64,000 bases of DNA from Chrysogorgia sp. JL179-B06 (lineage: Eukaryota; Cnidaria; Anthozoa; Scleralcyonacea; Chrysogorgiidae). Made by a program: the position numbers and the translations under genes. The stretch spans positions 124,001 to 188,000 of the forward strand of contig JAYKKM010000124.1 in NCBI GenBank assembly GCA_035772405.1, in the 5' to 3' direction. Below, in pieces: positions 11,630-22,417 of the stretch; position 1 is the stretch's first letter; each line of letters begins with the position of its first letter. The notes under the pieces were generated by a model. That model was given only the letters and a program-made list of their open reading frames with translations. It searched no databases and had not been told where the DNA came from.

Positions 11630-13118
11630 TTTGCCCTTTGTTCAAATGATAATTTAGATATTTTTCCAATTTTTTTGAAGAAAAAAAATAATATTTTCCG
11701 TTTTTTTCTTTGTTTAAACTTTTTATATAATTTATGAAATTTTTATTCATAATAATATCTACTATTTTTTGTTTGTCATATGACTTATAAATTATATAAT
11801 AACCGCTATAAACAGGAAGACCTTTTTTGATAAATTTTAGTTTAATAGATTTTTGATTACAGAATTTATGCATATTCTATCTTTACTTATATCTCTTATC
11901 CCTTGGGTTCTGGCAAACTCATATCACTCTTGACCTCTCAAATCTCTTTTTAGCAGTTTGTATTTATTTTTAATAAGTTCCTTTTCTCTTACTAGATAAT
12001 TTTTCAAACTCTATTAACTCCCCTTTATTTCCATAAGGAAAGAATATTTTAGATCATTTGCCTGTTGAAATTTTATAAACTTCTTTAACATTTTTTCCTT
12101 CTAAATCTTTGTCTATAAAAAATGAATCCAAATTAGTTGATATTCCATTTTTCACTGAAACACTACTCTTTTTATTTTCGTTTATTTTTTTAAATACATT
12201 AATATTCTCTTGTGAACCAAAATAAAAAATGTTATGCAAAAAGAATTCATAATTATTATATTTTATTTTTTTAGAAATTTTATTACCATCATAATAGCTA
12301 AAATTCATTTTGGTTGTTATTTTATTGTTATTTAAAAAAGTTATAGCTGTATATGTTGTTGCATTAGTAAAGGGATTATAATGACCTAAATTTAGTATCT
12401 CATCAATTAGATTTTTTTTAAAAAAATGTTTTCTTAAAATAAGACCTGCTTTTGAATTAAAAAATGAATTTGGCGAAATATAAATTAATTTTCCAGTTAA
12501 ATTTAACATTTTCATACCTATTTCAAAAAATATTAAATATAAATCCGTCATTCCTTTGTTTGATAGTATAAATTTTTTTTAAAATTTTTATCCATGTGGT
12601 GAATTCTTATGTATGGAGGATTGCCTACAACAAAATCCATATTATTATTAAATTGACTAACATTTGTTGTATCTTTGTTTAATATATTTCAATTAATATC
12701 TTTAATTTTGTTTTTACTTAGAATTTGATTTAGATTCTTAATTGCAAAATTATAAGATTTCTTTGATAATTCTACACCATGAATATATTTTTTTAAATGC
12801 AATTCGACATTTTTAATTGTTTTATATTTTTTAACATAAGATTTAATATATCTTTCAACTATTTTTTTCAAAAAAGATCCATCTCCACAAGAATTATCAA
12901 TTATGTGTTTTTCTAATATATTATCTTTATATCCAAATTCTATCAAGCATAAAATTAACTAATTTTTCAGGTGTATAAATTGCTCCATTTTTCATTTTAT
13001 TTAACTTGTTATTTTTAAAATCTTGTTTAAAAACATTTTTATCTTGTGGATTATCGTTTCATCCTAAATTTTTAAGTTGTGAATAAATTTTAGTCTCAAC
13101 ACTTCTTTCATTTGTCAT
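11622..13118 (-). CDS. N6-adenine DNA methyltransferase of a type II R-M system (several frameshifts)
   Basis: The front reads 'MKNGAIYTPEKLVNFM', then 'IIDNSCGDGSFLKKI' (motif I region) and 'GNPPYIRIHHM' (catalytic NPPY). 'TDLYLIFFEIGMKML' and 'KLIYISPNSFFNSKAG' follow, as in TaqI/type IIG-like enzymes. The tail 'WYEFARTQGI' and 'LPVYSGYYIIY' is the target-recognition end. Frame breaks lie near 12940, in an A8 run near 12575, near 11990 and near 11855, mostly homopolymers. The start is 1 bp after the transposase stop, so transposase and methyltransferase are co-translated. Confidence 0.75.
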
Positions 13119-13119
13119 T

Positions 13120-14007
13120 TTATACTCTCCTAATCAATTCTTTAAACAAAACCTTATCTTTGTTATTTAGTCTAAAAGTAAATTCATTTACATAAGATTG
13201 TAATCACTTTTTACTTAGTCTTATATAAGTGCCTTTAATGCTTCTTTTAAATACACTTCAAAAGTTTTCAATCCCATTTGTTGATATATTTATATTCATA
13301 TTATCTATTGTATCAAATCTAGCATATTCTCTTTGACTATGATTAATTTTTTTATGTTCTCAATATCCTTCTTCTCAAATCTCTTTATAAGCAGGTAATT
13401 CATCAGTAATAATTAAACTATTCATTACAATATGATTATAAATATTTTTAAACAATGTTTTCTTTTTAGTATTTTTTTCAACATTAGCAACTAATTTACC
13501 ATTTCTTGCTTTCATTCCAACAATAGGAACTTTATCAACAAACCCAGTCTTTGATTTTTTATCTCAATGTTTGTTTTTTTCAATTCCACCAATATAAGCT
13601 TCATTCATTTCGACAATCCCACTAACAACTTCAACATCTTCTGCCATCAAAGTTCTTATTTTATTTGCCATTCTTCAAGCAGTTTTATATGTAACCCCTA
13701 GTTGTCTTTCTAACTCTTTTGCAGAAACCCCATTCTTTGAAACACTAAATAAAAACATAGTATGAAACCATGAAGTTAATGGAGTTGATGATTTATAAAA
13801 TATTGTATTAAAAGTTAATGGTATTTTATGTTTGCAAGTTGTTATATATCTTTTTCTTTCTCATTCTAAATAAAATTTAACACTTATGTGACCACATTTT
13901 AAACAGCATTTTAAGTTTTTATGATTATTTTCATATAAATATTCTAAACATTTTTTTTCAGTATTAAATTCATTTTTTAAATCTTTTATTGTGTATTTTT
14001 GTTTCAT
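13120..14007 (-). CDS. IS1595-family (ISXO2-like) DDE transposase
   Basis: 295 residues, apparently intact. There is a zinc-ribbon-like N-terminus ('LKCCLKCGH'), then 'VEMNEAYIGGIEK' (D/E motif region), 'IVGMKARNGK', 'LIITDELPAY' and a C-terminal 'GIENFWSVFKRSIKG', as in ISXO2-like transposases. A GAGGAG Shine-Dalgarno site precedes the ATG at 14007. The family moves DNA by cut-and-paste, and some members are known to carry passenger genes. A decayed relative lies at 55330-55875. Confidence 0.85.
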
Positions 14008-14059
14008 AATAATTCTCCTCTTTACTAACTAAATTATACCATATTTTTCCCTTTTAAGG

Positions 14060-14727
14060 TATAATTACCCTTTATTATTAATGCCAATCTAATTACTCTA
14101 TAGTGTGGCTAATTTCTATTCACATCTTAGACTTGATCCTTGTTTTTACATTCAACAACCTTTTGCATTAATCCGCCCCTTTGTAAAAACTAGGGTTTAT
14201 TTATATAAAAAAACTAACTAAAATACTTGACTAAAAATTGAGTTGAGGGTTGATTGTATAAATAATGATATCTAACTGTTATGTTTAGTGTGTTTTTATA
14301 CTCCGTGCATAGCTAAATTTTATGATGCTTTAACAAGAATATGATGATTTTAAATAGGTAATTTTTAGTAATTTATCACCTTCATTAAAAAAGGTGTTAA
14401 AATTATTGTGAATTCATTATTAATAAAACATAAAAAAAGATTAGGGCAGAAGATAAATGGTTTTAAAATGAAAAAAACAATTATTAAAAATCAACTTATA
14501 AATAAAAAACAATAAAATATAATGAAAAGATAATAAAAAAAAGACAAATAATTACAAAAGTTTAACTATAAATAACAGTAGTAAGTAATATTTAGATAGT
14601 TAAAGGTGAGAAAATAAATCCTTATGAATTAAAAACACAAAAACTGATGGCATGAGCACTTTAAAAAACAAAATAACACACACTATGAAAGGTTTTATTA
14701 AGATAAAAAAATTAAAAAATGAGAGCA
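14060..14727. other. Intergenic, start of a duplicated surface-gene leader
   Basis: 14060-14430 holds nothing I can identify. 14440-14727 is a diverged copy of 3350-3627, the leader upstream of the first surface-protein gene, including the shared stretch AACTATAAATAACAGTAG. Confidence 0.5.
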
Positions 14728-15385
14728 ATGAAAAGAATTAACAAGCGCATCTTTTGTACTTCAACACTTATATCTAGTACATTTCTACCTTATTTAACTA
14801 TTAATGCAAAGAGAACAACTAATACTCCATGAGTAAAAAAATGAGCAGAAGATCTAGGGAATCTAAAAAGTTGGTTTTCGTGGTTTTATGTTTGAAGATA
14901 GCAGGGGGAATTTATGATCAGCTAGAAATGGCACTCCTCTTTAAAAAATAGATAATGATAAAAATAAAGACAATGTCGTTAGTGCTAGAACTACAATTAA
15001 AGCAATTGTTGGAATGACTAAAATTACTGATCATGAAATTATACCAATCCCTGCAGGTTCAAGCACAACTCTTAATGTCACTGCTTTAAAAAACCCGGCG
15101 ATATGACCAACCCCTTCCAACTAACACTGGAGGTACAACCTTAACTTATTTTCATGGTGGGCTCACCTAGTGATGGCAATTTAAATCCATTACTAAGAAT
15201 GGCATAACTGCTTCTGCAAATTTTAACATAGTTGTTAGTGGCATGGATTTTGCCAAAGCTAAGACCAAAGTACAAAGGAAACACACAAATTTAAAAACTG
15301 GTATTCATCTGATGGTGTTAATTCTAGAACACACATTTTATTTTAAAATATAGAAAATGTTAAAACATAATTTGAGGCAGGGACA
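14728..15385 (+). pseudogene. Surface protein of the 3628/16076 family, broken
   Basis: It starts with the same signal peptide as the 3628 gene ('MKRINKRIFCTSTLISS') and keeps one propeller-like unit ('FMFEDSRGNLW'). It then jumps to a decayed Lipoprotein_17-like region with several stops and frame changes. It ends abruptly at about 15385, where the sequence no longer matches the family. It is a truncated donor-like copy. Confidence 0.65.
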
Positions 15386-15480
15386 ATAAAGAATTTTAGA
15401 TAAAATAAGTGCATTTAAAAATCAATATGGTAAAAATGGGTATGAAATTTTTGAAAATTTAAAATTAAATAATGTTGTAA

Positions 15481-15678
15481 TTAATGATAAAAATGCCTAT
15501 AGCTTTTAATAGCAGATATAATAATTTGCATTGGATTATTAGAATAATCAGGAAGTGATGTGTATAACTTTCTATAATGTAAGTCATAATATTCAAGTTT
15601 CATGGCATATTTGTTGTATGTAATAATAGTTTTTGAGCAAAATCCTTTGATTTTTTTTAAATAATCTGGATATTTCAT
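15481..15678 (-). pseudogene. Tyrosine recombinase N-terminal fragment
   Basis: 65 codons starting 'MKYPDYLKKIKGFCSK', nearly identical to the start of the recombinase at 1853-2583. It keeps the Gln codon ('NNPMQIIISAIKSY') that is a stop in the first copy. The fragment ends at a junction with unrelated sequence near 15500, so all catalytic residues are missing. Confidence 0.7.
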
Positions 15679-15694
15679 ACAAAAGAATGATAAA

Positions 15695-15824
15695 AAAAAT
15701 ATAGATAACCTTTGTTTTCTGTCCCATTAAATACACCTTTCAAGAGAAATTATACTACTTATACTACCTTAAATGGTATCAATTTTTAATATTTATGTAG
15801 TAAACAAAGGTTATATGTATTTTT
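15695..15824. repeat. Second inverted repeat around a 78-bp promoter-like segment
   Basis: Arms 15695-15720 and 15799-15824 match with three mismatches, and the spacer is again 78 bp and closely related to the one at 2626-2703. Both arms carry AACCTTTG where the first locus has AACCATTG in both arms, so the arms have changed together. The TATAAT-type box and the neighbouring genes are arranged as at the first locus. Confidence 0.6.
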
Positions 15825-16010
15825 AAAGCTTTTGCAGGAATTGGTGCACAAAATAAAGCCATTACAAATATTAGAGAGTGTACTAATTCAGCATTTAAAA
15901 TTATTAAAACTAGTGAATGAGATGTAAGGGCTATATATGGATGCTCACAAATTCATAAAGATGTCAAAAAATGAGATATAAAAAAAATTTATCGGAAATC
16001 TATTCATAAA
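15803..16010 (+). pseudogene. Cytosine-5 methyltransferase N-terminal fragment
   Basis: It reads 'FKAFAGIGAQNKAI' and then 'FKIIKTSEWDVRAI', the motif I-II region of an m5C methyltransferase, closely related to the copy at 2712. It lacks the ATG seen there and ends at a TAA near 16010. The surface-protein gene starts 65 bp further on. Confidence 0.6.
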
Positions 16011-16075
16011 TAAAAAACAATTAAAGATAATAAAAAAAAGACAAATGATTACAAAAAAATTAAAAAGGGAGAGAA

Positions 16076-17692
16076 ATGAAAAAAATCAACAAATGCATAT
16101 TTTTTACTTTAACACTTATATCTAGTACGTTTTTACCTTCTTTATCTATTAATGTAAAGACAAAAACTAATAATCCAAGAGCAAAAACATGAACAGAAGA
16201 TTCAGGAAATATAAGTAATGGTTTGGGTGGTTTTATGTTTGAAGATAAAAAGGGCAATTTATGATCAGCTGGACATAGCACTCCTCTTCAAAAATATGAT
16301 TATAGTACTAGCATGTGAAATGCAGATGCTAAAATTAGCGGAATTCTAAAAAGGGGTGTTGGTGGTTTTATGTTTCAAGATAGAAGGGGCAATTTATGAT
16401 TAGTTGGACATAACACTCCTCTTCAAAAATATGACTATAGTACTAGCATGTGAAAGACAAGTGATGACATTTCCGGAAATCTAAAAAAGGGTGATGGTGG
16501 TTTTATGTTTGAAGATAGCAAGGGCAATTTATGATCAGCTGGATGAGGGACCACTCTTCAAAAATATGACTATGATACTAGGACATGAGACTCAAGTTCT
16601 CAAACTAGCGGAAATCTAAACAATGGTCAAGCTGGTTTTATGTTTGAAGATAGCAAGGGCCATTTATGATCAGCGGGATGTGGCACTAAACTTCAAGTAA
16701 TGTATAGCAACAAAGATGTAGCTAGTGTTATAGCCTTAATTCAAGCAAATAGCGGAATGGCTAAAATTGCTACTGATAAAATTTTGCCAATACTTACAAG
16801 TTTAAACACACCATTTGATGATGCTGCTTTAAGCTCATTAGGAACTGGTGGAACCTTCCCAGGTCTAAGGGACACAACCCTAACTTATGCTCATGGGGGT
16901 ATAAGCACTGATGGTGATTTAACTATTACTGTAACCATTACTAAGGGAGAAACAATAGCAATAGCAATATTCAGAGTAAAGGTATCTGGAATTGATGCTG
17001 CAGATAAATTAGCTATAAATGAAGTTAAGAACGCAATTATAGCCATCTCAAGTGTGTCTAAAGATGCTGCTACTGATATTCCACTAAAATCTAATGCAGT
17101 TTTTAATGTTGCTGCTTTTAAAGCACTTGGTGGAACTGATAGAACCTTTCCAACTAACATTAGAGACACAACCTTAACTTATTCTCATGGGGGTATTACA
17201 AGTGATGGTAATTTAGAAGTAACAGTAACCATTGCTAAGGGAAGAGCAACTGATGTTGCAAGTTTTACTGTAGCTGTGAGTGGCATAAATCTTGCCAAGG
17301 TAAAAAAAGAAGTAAACAAATTCAAAAACTTTAATTCAACTGATAGCGTGAATTCTAGAGCAGCCCTTTTACCTCAAAATATAAAAAATGTTAAAACACA
17401 ATTTGAGGCAATAACTGGTTATAATGCTCCTAACTTAACTGATGGCTATAGCATTTCCAAGATAATTGTGAAAACAATTCTAGATGCTAACACAAAAAAA
17501 GTGGTTTATATTGTCACTATAAGTGATACTAATAGTAACACTGCAACCAAAGTTATTGTTGTGACCTTTGGTGTCTCAAAAGATGAGGGTTTATCAGGAG
17601 GAACAATAGCAGGCATTATAATCGGTTCTATTCTTGGGGTAGGTATATTAGGGTTTTTAATATACCATCTTTTTAAAAAGTTAAAAAAATAA
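16076..17692 (+). CDS. Repeat-rich surface protein, second intact copy
   Basis: 538 residues. The signal peptide ('MKKINKCIFFTLTLISS') is followed by four units of about 45 residues of the GFMFEDS.GNLWSAG type; the copy at 3628 has eight. Two Lipoprotein_17-like domains follow ('TPFDDAALSSLG' and 'AFKALGGTDRTFP'), then a membrane helix and a basic tail. Start chosen at the ATG after GGGAGAG. An inverted-repeat switch lies 250 bp upstream, so phase-variable expression is plausible. Repeat number differing between copies fits antigenic size variation. Confidence 0.75.
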
Positions 17693-18189
17693 AACATTAA
17701 TAATTTTTGAAAATATGCAAACAAAATAAAATTTTAGGATTGAAACACTTAAAAACAATTTGATGAAAATATTGTTCCTTAAAAAATGATTTACCAATTC
17801 TTATGGATTTATACAATCATTTAAGAGATGCTTAACAAGTAAAGCATTTTTCATTTATTTACACTAGAAGAATTTAATATTTTATAGCTCTTTGGAGTAT
17901 TAGTAGGACTAAATATTTTTTTCTTTATTATTTACTTTTATTTTAAAGAAAGACTTATTTATTGATATAACATATGCTTTAACATTTTTACGATCATTAA
18001 TTGTTGTGATGGTAATTAATAAATCATATGGATTAAGTCCATTTATGACTTTGGAACTTGTAATGGTTTGGTCTTTAAGGCTTGGATTATTTTTGCTTAT
18101 AAGAATTTGCAAAACCAGGTTGATCATCGATTGGATAAAATATGTAATTCATTTATAAAATTTGGAATTTTTGTATACTTCAAGCTTTA
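17693..18189. other. Intergenic, no supported gene
   Basis: A 72-codon minus-strand ORF (17909-18127) has no recognisable motif and ordinary AT-rich codons. I do not call it a gene. Confidence 0.3.
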
Positions 18190-18560
18190 ACAGCATGATT
18201 TGTCAATATGGAAGCATATATTAATATGGTTAATCCAATCAATAATTTTAAATACTATTAATTTCTATTTTATGTTCTTTGCATTAGGATTTCTGATTTT
18301 TGAAACAACTGCTGATCTTTAAAAGTTTAATTTTACTCAAAAAACACAAGAATTTAATTAAAAAAGGTTTATGAAAAATTGCACACCATCCAAATTACTT
18401 TGGTGAAATAGGTTTTTGAATAATGCTAACAATTTGTGTTCTTATTAATAAAATTTATAAACATATTAATTTAATAGCTTTAATTGGATCCTTTTATATA
18501 ATTTTAACTCTATATAAAATATCTAAAAAATGCCCCAACCATTATTCCTTTTTTGGCAAA
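18190..18560 (+). pseudogene. DUF1295 (steroid reductase-like methyltransferase-fold) remnant
   Basis: Broken frames contain 'FLIFETTADL' and 'GLWKIAHHPNYFGEIGFW', matching the DUF1295 pattern (E..AD.QK ... GLW..SRHPNYFGE). The Gln-Lys after the Asp is damaged and stops interrupt it. It was a membrane protein of unknown substrate. Confidence 0.5.
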
Positions 18561-18688
18561 AAAAGGATATAAAAAATATTGAAAAAAATAAAACAAAAAT
18601 GTTATAGTACATTTGCATCAAATAAATTTATGATTACATAAGAGTTTTTAATGTATAATTTTTTTACATTTATTTAAAGAGGAGAAAA

Positions 18689-18949
18689 ATGGCAAACATT
18701 AAATCAAAGAAAAAAAATATTAAAAAGATTGTAAAGCAAACAGAAAGAAATCGTGCTATCAAATCTTCAACTAGAAAAGCAATTAAAAAGGCAAAAGAAG
18801 CAATCTCAAACAAAGATAAAGATGCTACAAAAACAATATCTTTAGCAAAAAAAACTATTAATAATGCAGTTTCAAAAGGAGTGTTTCATAAAAATAATGG
18901 TGCTAGAAAACAAGCAAGACTAGATGCTTTTTATGTAAAAAATAAATAA
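18689..18949 (+). CDS. rpsT: Ribosomal protein S20
   Basis: 86 residues, Lys-rich, with 'MANIKSKKKNIKK' at the front and 'VSKGVFHKNNGARKQARL' near the end, typical of bS20, which binds 16S rRNA. It has a TATAAT box at 18654-18659 and an AGAGGAG ribosome-binding site. A strong terminator follows at 19000-19025. Confidence 0.95.
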   Translation: MANIKSKKKNIKKIVKQTERNRAIKSSTRKAIKKAKEAISNKDKDATKTISLAKKTINNAVSKGVFHKNNGARKQARLDAFYVKNK

Positions 18950-18999
18950 ACAAAATAATAAAAAGCATTATTTATTTAATACAAATTATAATTTATTTT

Positions 19000-19025
19000 A
19001 CACAAAGTGAACACTTTGTGTTTTT
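19000..19025 (+). terminator. Intrinsic terminator after rpsT
   Basis: Perfect 10-bp stem ACACAAAGTG/CACTTTGTGT with a tight loop, followed by TTTTT. The opposite strand lacks a good T-run. Confidence 0.85.
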
Positions 19026-19108
19026 CTATATAAATTTAAATATAAAAACAACTAAAATACTAGTTATCTTAATTTTTATTGTTGAATTTGTCTGGTATCA
19101 AGGATATA

Positions 19109-19185
19109 TGGTGGAGAATACCGGTTTCGAACCGGTCACCTCCTACGTGCAAGGCAGGCGCTCTGCCAAAATGAGCTAATTCCCC
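19109..19185 (-). tRNA. tRNA-Ala(UGC)
   Basis: Acceptor GGGGAAT pairs with ATTCTCC before an encoded CCA. The anticodon loop CTTGCAC carries TGC, and the T-arm is CCGGTTCGAAACCGG. It lies directly downstream of tRNA-Ile, with which it is probably co-transcribed. Confidence 0.95.
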
Positions 19186-19186
19186 A

Positions 19187-19263
19187 TGGTACGAACGGAT
19201 GGATTTGAACCATCGACCTCACGATTATCAGTCGTGTGCTCTAACCTACTGAGCTACGCTCGC
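19187..19263 (-). tRNA. tRNA-Ile(GAU)
   Basis: Acceptor GCGAGCG pairs with CGTTCGT using two G-U pairs. The anticodon loop CTGATAA carries GAT, the T-arm is GATGGTTCAAATCCATC, and CCA is encoded. One base separates it from tRNA-Ala. Confidence 0.95.
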
Positions 19264-19299
19264 ATAATAAGATGCAAGATCTAGCACCGCAATATTTTA

Positions 19300-19692
19300 T
19301 TAACGTTTTGAGAATTGTCTTGCTTTTCTTGCTTTTCTAAGACCTGGTTTTTTACGTTCTTTAATTCTAGCATCCCTAGTAATCATTTTTGTTGCCTTAA
19401 GTTCCTTGCGATAATCATCTGAAATTTTAAGAAGTGCTCTTGTGATACCCAGTCTTATAGCCCCGGCTTGACCAGATAATCCACCACCCTTAACATTAAC
19501 ATTTATATTAAATGTTCCTTTTGTTTTAGTAATAACTAATGGTTGTTCAGCATCTTGAAAAAGCAAACTTGATATTAGATACTCTTCAGCTTTACGTTTA
19601 TTAATTATAAAATCACCATTACCAGGTTTTAAAGTTACTCTTGCTATCGATGATTTTCTTCTCCCCAACCCCCTATAAAATAGTTCTGCCAT
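19300..19692 (-). CDS. rpsI: Ribosomal protein S9
   Basis: 130 residues. 'YRGLGRRKSSIARVTLKPG' and the basic C-terminus 'KKPGLRKARKARQFSKR' (reaching into the ribosomal P site) define uS9. The start is 3 bp after the rplM stop, the standard L13-S9 operon. Confidence 0.97.
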   Translation of the reverse strand: MAELFYRGLGRRKSSIARVTLKPGNGDFIINKRKAEEYLISSLLFQDAEQPLVITKTKGTFNINVNVKGGGLSGQAGAIRLGITRALLKISDDYRKELKATKMITRDARIKERKKPGLRKARKARQFSKR

Positions 19693-19695
19693 TAT

Positions 19696-20128
19696 TTAAC
19701 CTCTAATTTCCTTGGCTTTTGTGCCATTTGTTTGTGCTCTTTCACTTGCATATACAATATAAATTTTGAAACTGCTTTCTTCCTAGTTTTGTGTGGGGCA
19801 ACATCCCTTTTATTGCTTTTTCTAAAATTGCTAATGGTTTTTTCTTTCTTAATGTAGAAGCATTAATTGATTTTAATCCGCCAGGATATCCAGAATGAGA
19901 ATAATAAATTTTATTTTTTTCCTTGTTTGCTGATAAAACAACTTTATCTGCATTAACTATTATAATGTTATCACCCATATCAATATTAGAAGTAAATGTT
20001 GGTTTTGTTTTACCCCTTAAATGACTAGCAGCTAAAGTTGCAACTTTACCAACAATTTGATCACTGGCATCAATAAGAAGTCATTCTTTTTTTACATCTT
20101 TATTTTTTAAAATTGTGGTTTGTCTCAT
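19696..20128 (-). CDS. rplM: Ribosomal protein L13 (one-base frameshift near its end)
   Basis: It starts '[20 protein letters not shown]' and keeps 'LRGKTKP', '[12 protein letters not shown]' and '[16 protein letters not shown]', as in uL13. One extra T near 19757 shifts the frame to an early stop; dropping it gives a normal C-terminus ending next to rpsI, 143 residues in all. L13 is essential in bacteria, so a real loss is unlikely. This is evidence for indel errors in the sequence. Confidence 0.93.
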
Positions 20129-20270
20129 GTTTTTCCTTTAAATTGTTACTTGAATTATTACTTAAAAATGGAACTTTTAAGTGCTTTTACATTATATCAA
20201 AAAAAATTCAAGTTCATAATTTAAAACCTTGAATAAATTAATGGAAAATATAAATAAAAAGTCTTTAAAT

Positions 20271-22115
20271 TTAATTAATCTTAATTATTTTTTCAATTCT
20301 ATCTTTTAGATTTTCTTTGTCTAATTTAAAATGTTCATAGACTTGATCACCTGGAGCAGATAATCCAAATGTATCAATTCCGATGTTGTGTTTTGCATAT
20401 TTTCCAAGTCCAAATGTTGTTGCTGCTTCAATTGATATAGCTTTATTATAATTATAATTGATTTTACCTTTTAAATTTGAGATTGAAATAACATTTAAAT
20501 TAAGTTCTTTTCCAATTTTAAAAGCATTTGCTAGTTCAGAACCTGAAGCTAGTAATGTTCAATCACTATCATTTTCAAGTATTTTATAAATTCCTTTCTT
20601 AATTTTTGTTTTTGATGTTGCTGTTAGCGACTCAATATTTTGGCGAGTCAAAGCAATTACTGTTGGAGTTCTTTTAGAATTCAATGCTATTTCATATGCT
20701 CCAATCACTTCTTTTTCATCAGCTGGACGAATAAAATTAACATTATTAATAGAACGAACTAGTGCTGTTTGTTCAATTGGTTGATGTGTTGGACCATCTT
20801 CTCCAACAAAAATAGAATCATGAGTAAAAACATAAATTACAGGAAGACCCATTAAGGCAGAAAGCCTTAATGCTGGTTTTAAATAATCTACAAACACAAA
20901 AAATGTTGAAACAAAAGGTCTGAAATTAGAATGAACTGCAATACCGTTGGCTATAGCAGCCATTGCAAACTCCCTTACTCCAAAAAGAATATTTCTTCCA
21001 ATTCTATTCTCTGGACTAAAATCTCCGCCCCCTCCTGAAACTTTAGTTGAAACAGATAAATCAGCAGATCCACCTATAAAATTATCCAGTTTTTCATTTA
21101 AATAATTAATTATCTTGCCCGAGGACACTCTTGTTGCTACATTCTTGTCAATTTCTAAATTAATTTCTATTTTATTATTTTTTAGAAGAAAATTATTCAA
21201 TTCATTTGATTTGATAAATAGTTCTCTTGCTTTTTTACTACGTTTAAAAATTGTTTCTTGATAAAAATCTTCAACTTCTTTTGGAACCTCAAAATCTCCA
21301 TATGATCAATTCAATTGTGCTTTCACAACATTAATATCATCTCCTAATGGTGCCCCATGAACTCCAGTGGTGCCTTGCTTTGTTGATCCCTCACCAATAA
21401 TTGTTTTTACTTGAATAAATGATGGTTTATCAGAATTTTTAGCAGCTATAATTGCATCATCAATTGCTTTAACTGTGTTTTTTTCAACTAAAATATAATT
21501 AAAATGGATTGCTTCCATTCGTTTTTGCATATTTTCACTAACCACTTTTTTAACTTCTGTATCTAATTGAATATCATTAGAGTCATGAATGATAATTAAA
21601 TTTTTCAATTTTTGCTTCCCAGCAAATGACATCGCCTCCATAGACACCCCCTCCTGAAGATCGCCATCACCACAAACCACATATGTTTTATGATTTATTT
21701 CCTTAAATCTTGCTTTAAGAGCTTCTTCAGCAACTGCCATTCCAATTGCCATTGCAATACCTTGACCTAATGGTCCTGTTGTAACTTCAATACCTTTAGT
21801 ATGTTTATATTCAGGATGTCCTGGAGTCAATGAATTATATTGTCTAAAATTTTCAAGATCATTTTGAGATATTAACTTTAATAGTCTAAGTTGAGCATAT
21901 AAAAGTGCTGAGCCGTGACCTGCTGATAAAACGAAGCGATCGCGATTAATTCAATTGAGATTAGTAGGATCAAAATTTAAATGCTTTGTAAAAATAGTGT
22001 GCATAATAGGGGCTGCTCCAAGCACAATTCCTGGATGACCTGAATTTGCTTTATTTACTGCAGCAATACCATTTACCTTTAATGTATTAATTGCAAAAGT
22101 ATTTATATTATTCAT
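20271..22115 (-). CDS. tkt: Transketolase
   Basis: 614 residues in one frame with TGA Trp codons. 'ANSGHPG' and 'GHGSALLY' form the front of the thiamine-diphosphate site. 'GDGDLQEGVSMEAMSFAG' is the Mg/ThDP-binding GDG motif, and 'FTHDSIFVGEDGPTHQP' is the transketolase signature of the middle domain. It links pentose phosphate and glycolytic sugars and needs thiamine diphosphate, which ties it to the thiamine operon at 37.6-41.1 kb. It follows efp and a small gene on the same strand. Confidence 0.95.
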
Positions 22116-22126
22116 TATTTTTCTCC

Positions 22127-22417
22127 TCAAATATTATTCGAATGTTGCTTGGTTTTAGCATTAATTAATAATCGTGATTTTTCTTCTAATTCACTCTGAA
22201 TTTTATTAGCAAGATATGCATATTCTATATCTTTATCCTTTTTTATAGTTAACAAAATAATAAAAGCATTATTTTTTGCATCATGTAAAATATTTAATTC
22301 TTTAGTTTTAATATTTTCTTTAATGCTTATAATTGTTTTTAAAACCATTTGCTCATATGCGTAATCCTCAACAAAAAACTTTTTGTTTAAATGATAATTA
22401 ACTTTAACAAAATGCAC
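22127..22417 (-). CDS. Small protein of unknown function between efp and tkt
   Basis: 96 residues with a GTG start (22415-22417) overlapping the efp stop TAG by one base, so it is translationally coupled. An alternating helix/strand pattern is suggested ('NAFIILLTIKK'), with no membrane segment or catalytic motif. I do not recognise the family. Coupling to efp and the position 11 bp before tkt suggest housekeeping. Confidence 0.6.
   Translation of the reverse strand: MHFVKVNYHLNKKFFVEDYAYEQMVLKTIISIKENIKTKELNILHDAKNNAFIILLTIKKDKDIEYAYLANKIQSELEEKSRLLINAKTKQHSNNI

Larger units (their letters stand above)
10742..14059 (-). mobile_element. IS1595-like transposon carrying a restriction-modification operon
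   Basis: The ends are imperfect inverted repeats of about 16 bp: CCTTAAAGGGAAAAG at 10743-10757, and the reverse complement of CCTTAAAAGGGAAAAA at 14044-14059. Inside, all genes run on the minus strand from a promoter (TATAAT, 14033-14038) just inside the right end. In order they are transposase, adenine methyltransferase, a probable endonuclease, a small ORF and a terminator at the left end. The unit is about 3.3 kb and abuts the truncated uvrC. No clean target duplication is visible. Confidence 0.7.

Noticed and set aside
10733..14070. Target-site duplication around the IS1595-like element
   Set aside because: Flanks share TAATTA, but not as a clean direct repeat of a fixed length. uvrC does not resume on the far side, so deletion or recombination is likely.
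16891..17169. Minus-strand ORF over the second surface gene
   Set aside because: Antisense shadow of the same module type.
17909..18127. Minus-strand 72-codon ORF
   Set aside because: No recognisable motif and no ribosome-binding site; not distinguishable from chance in AT-rich DNA.
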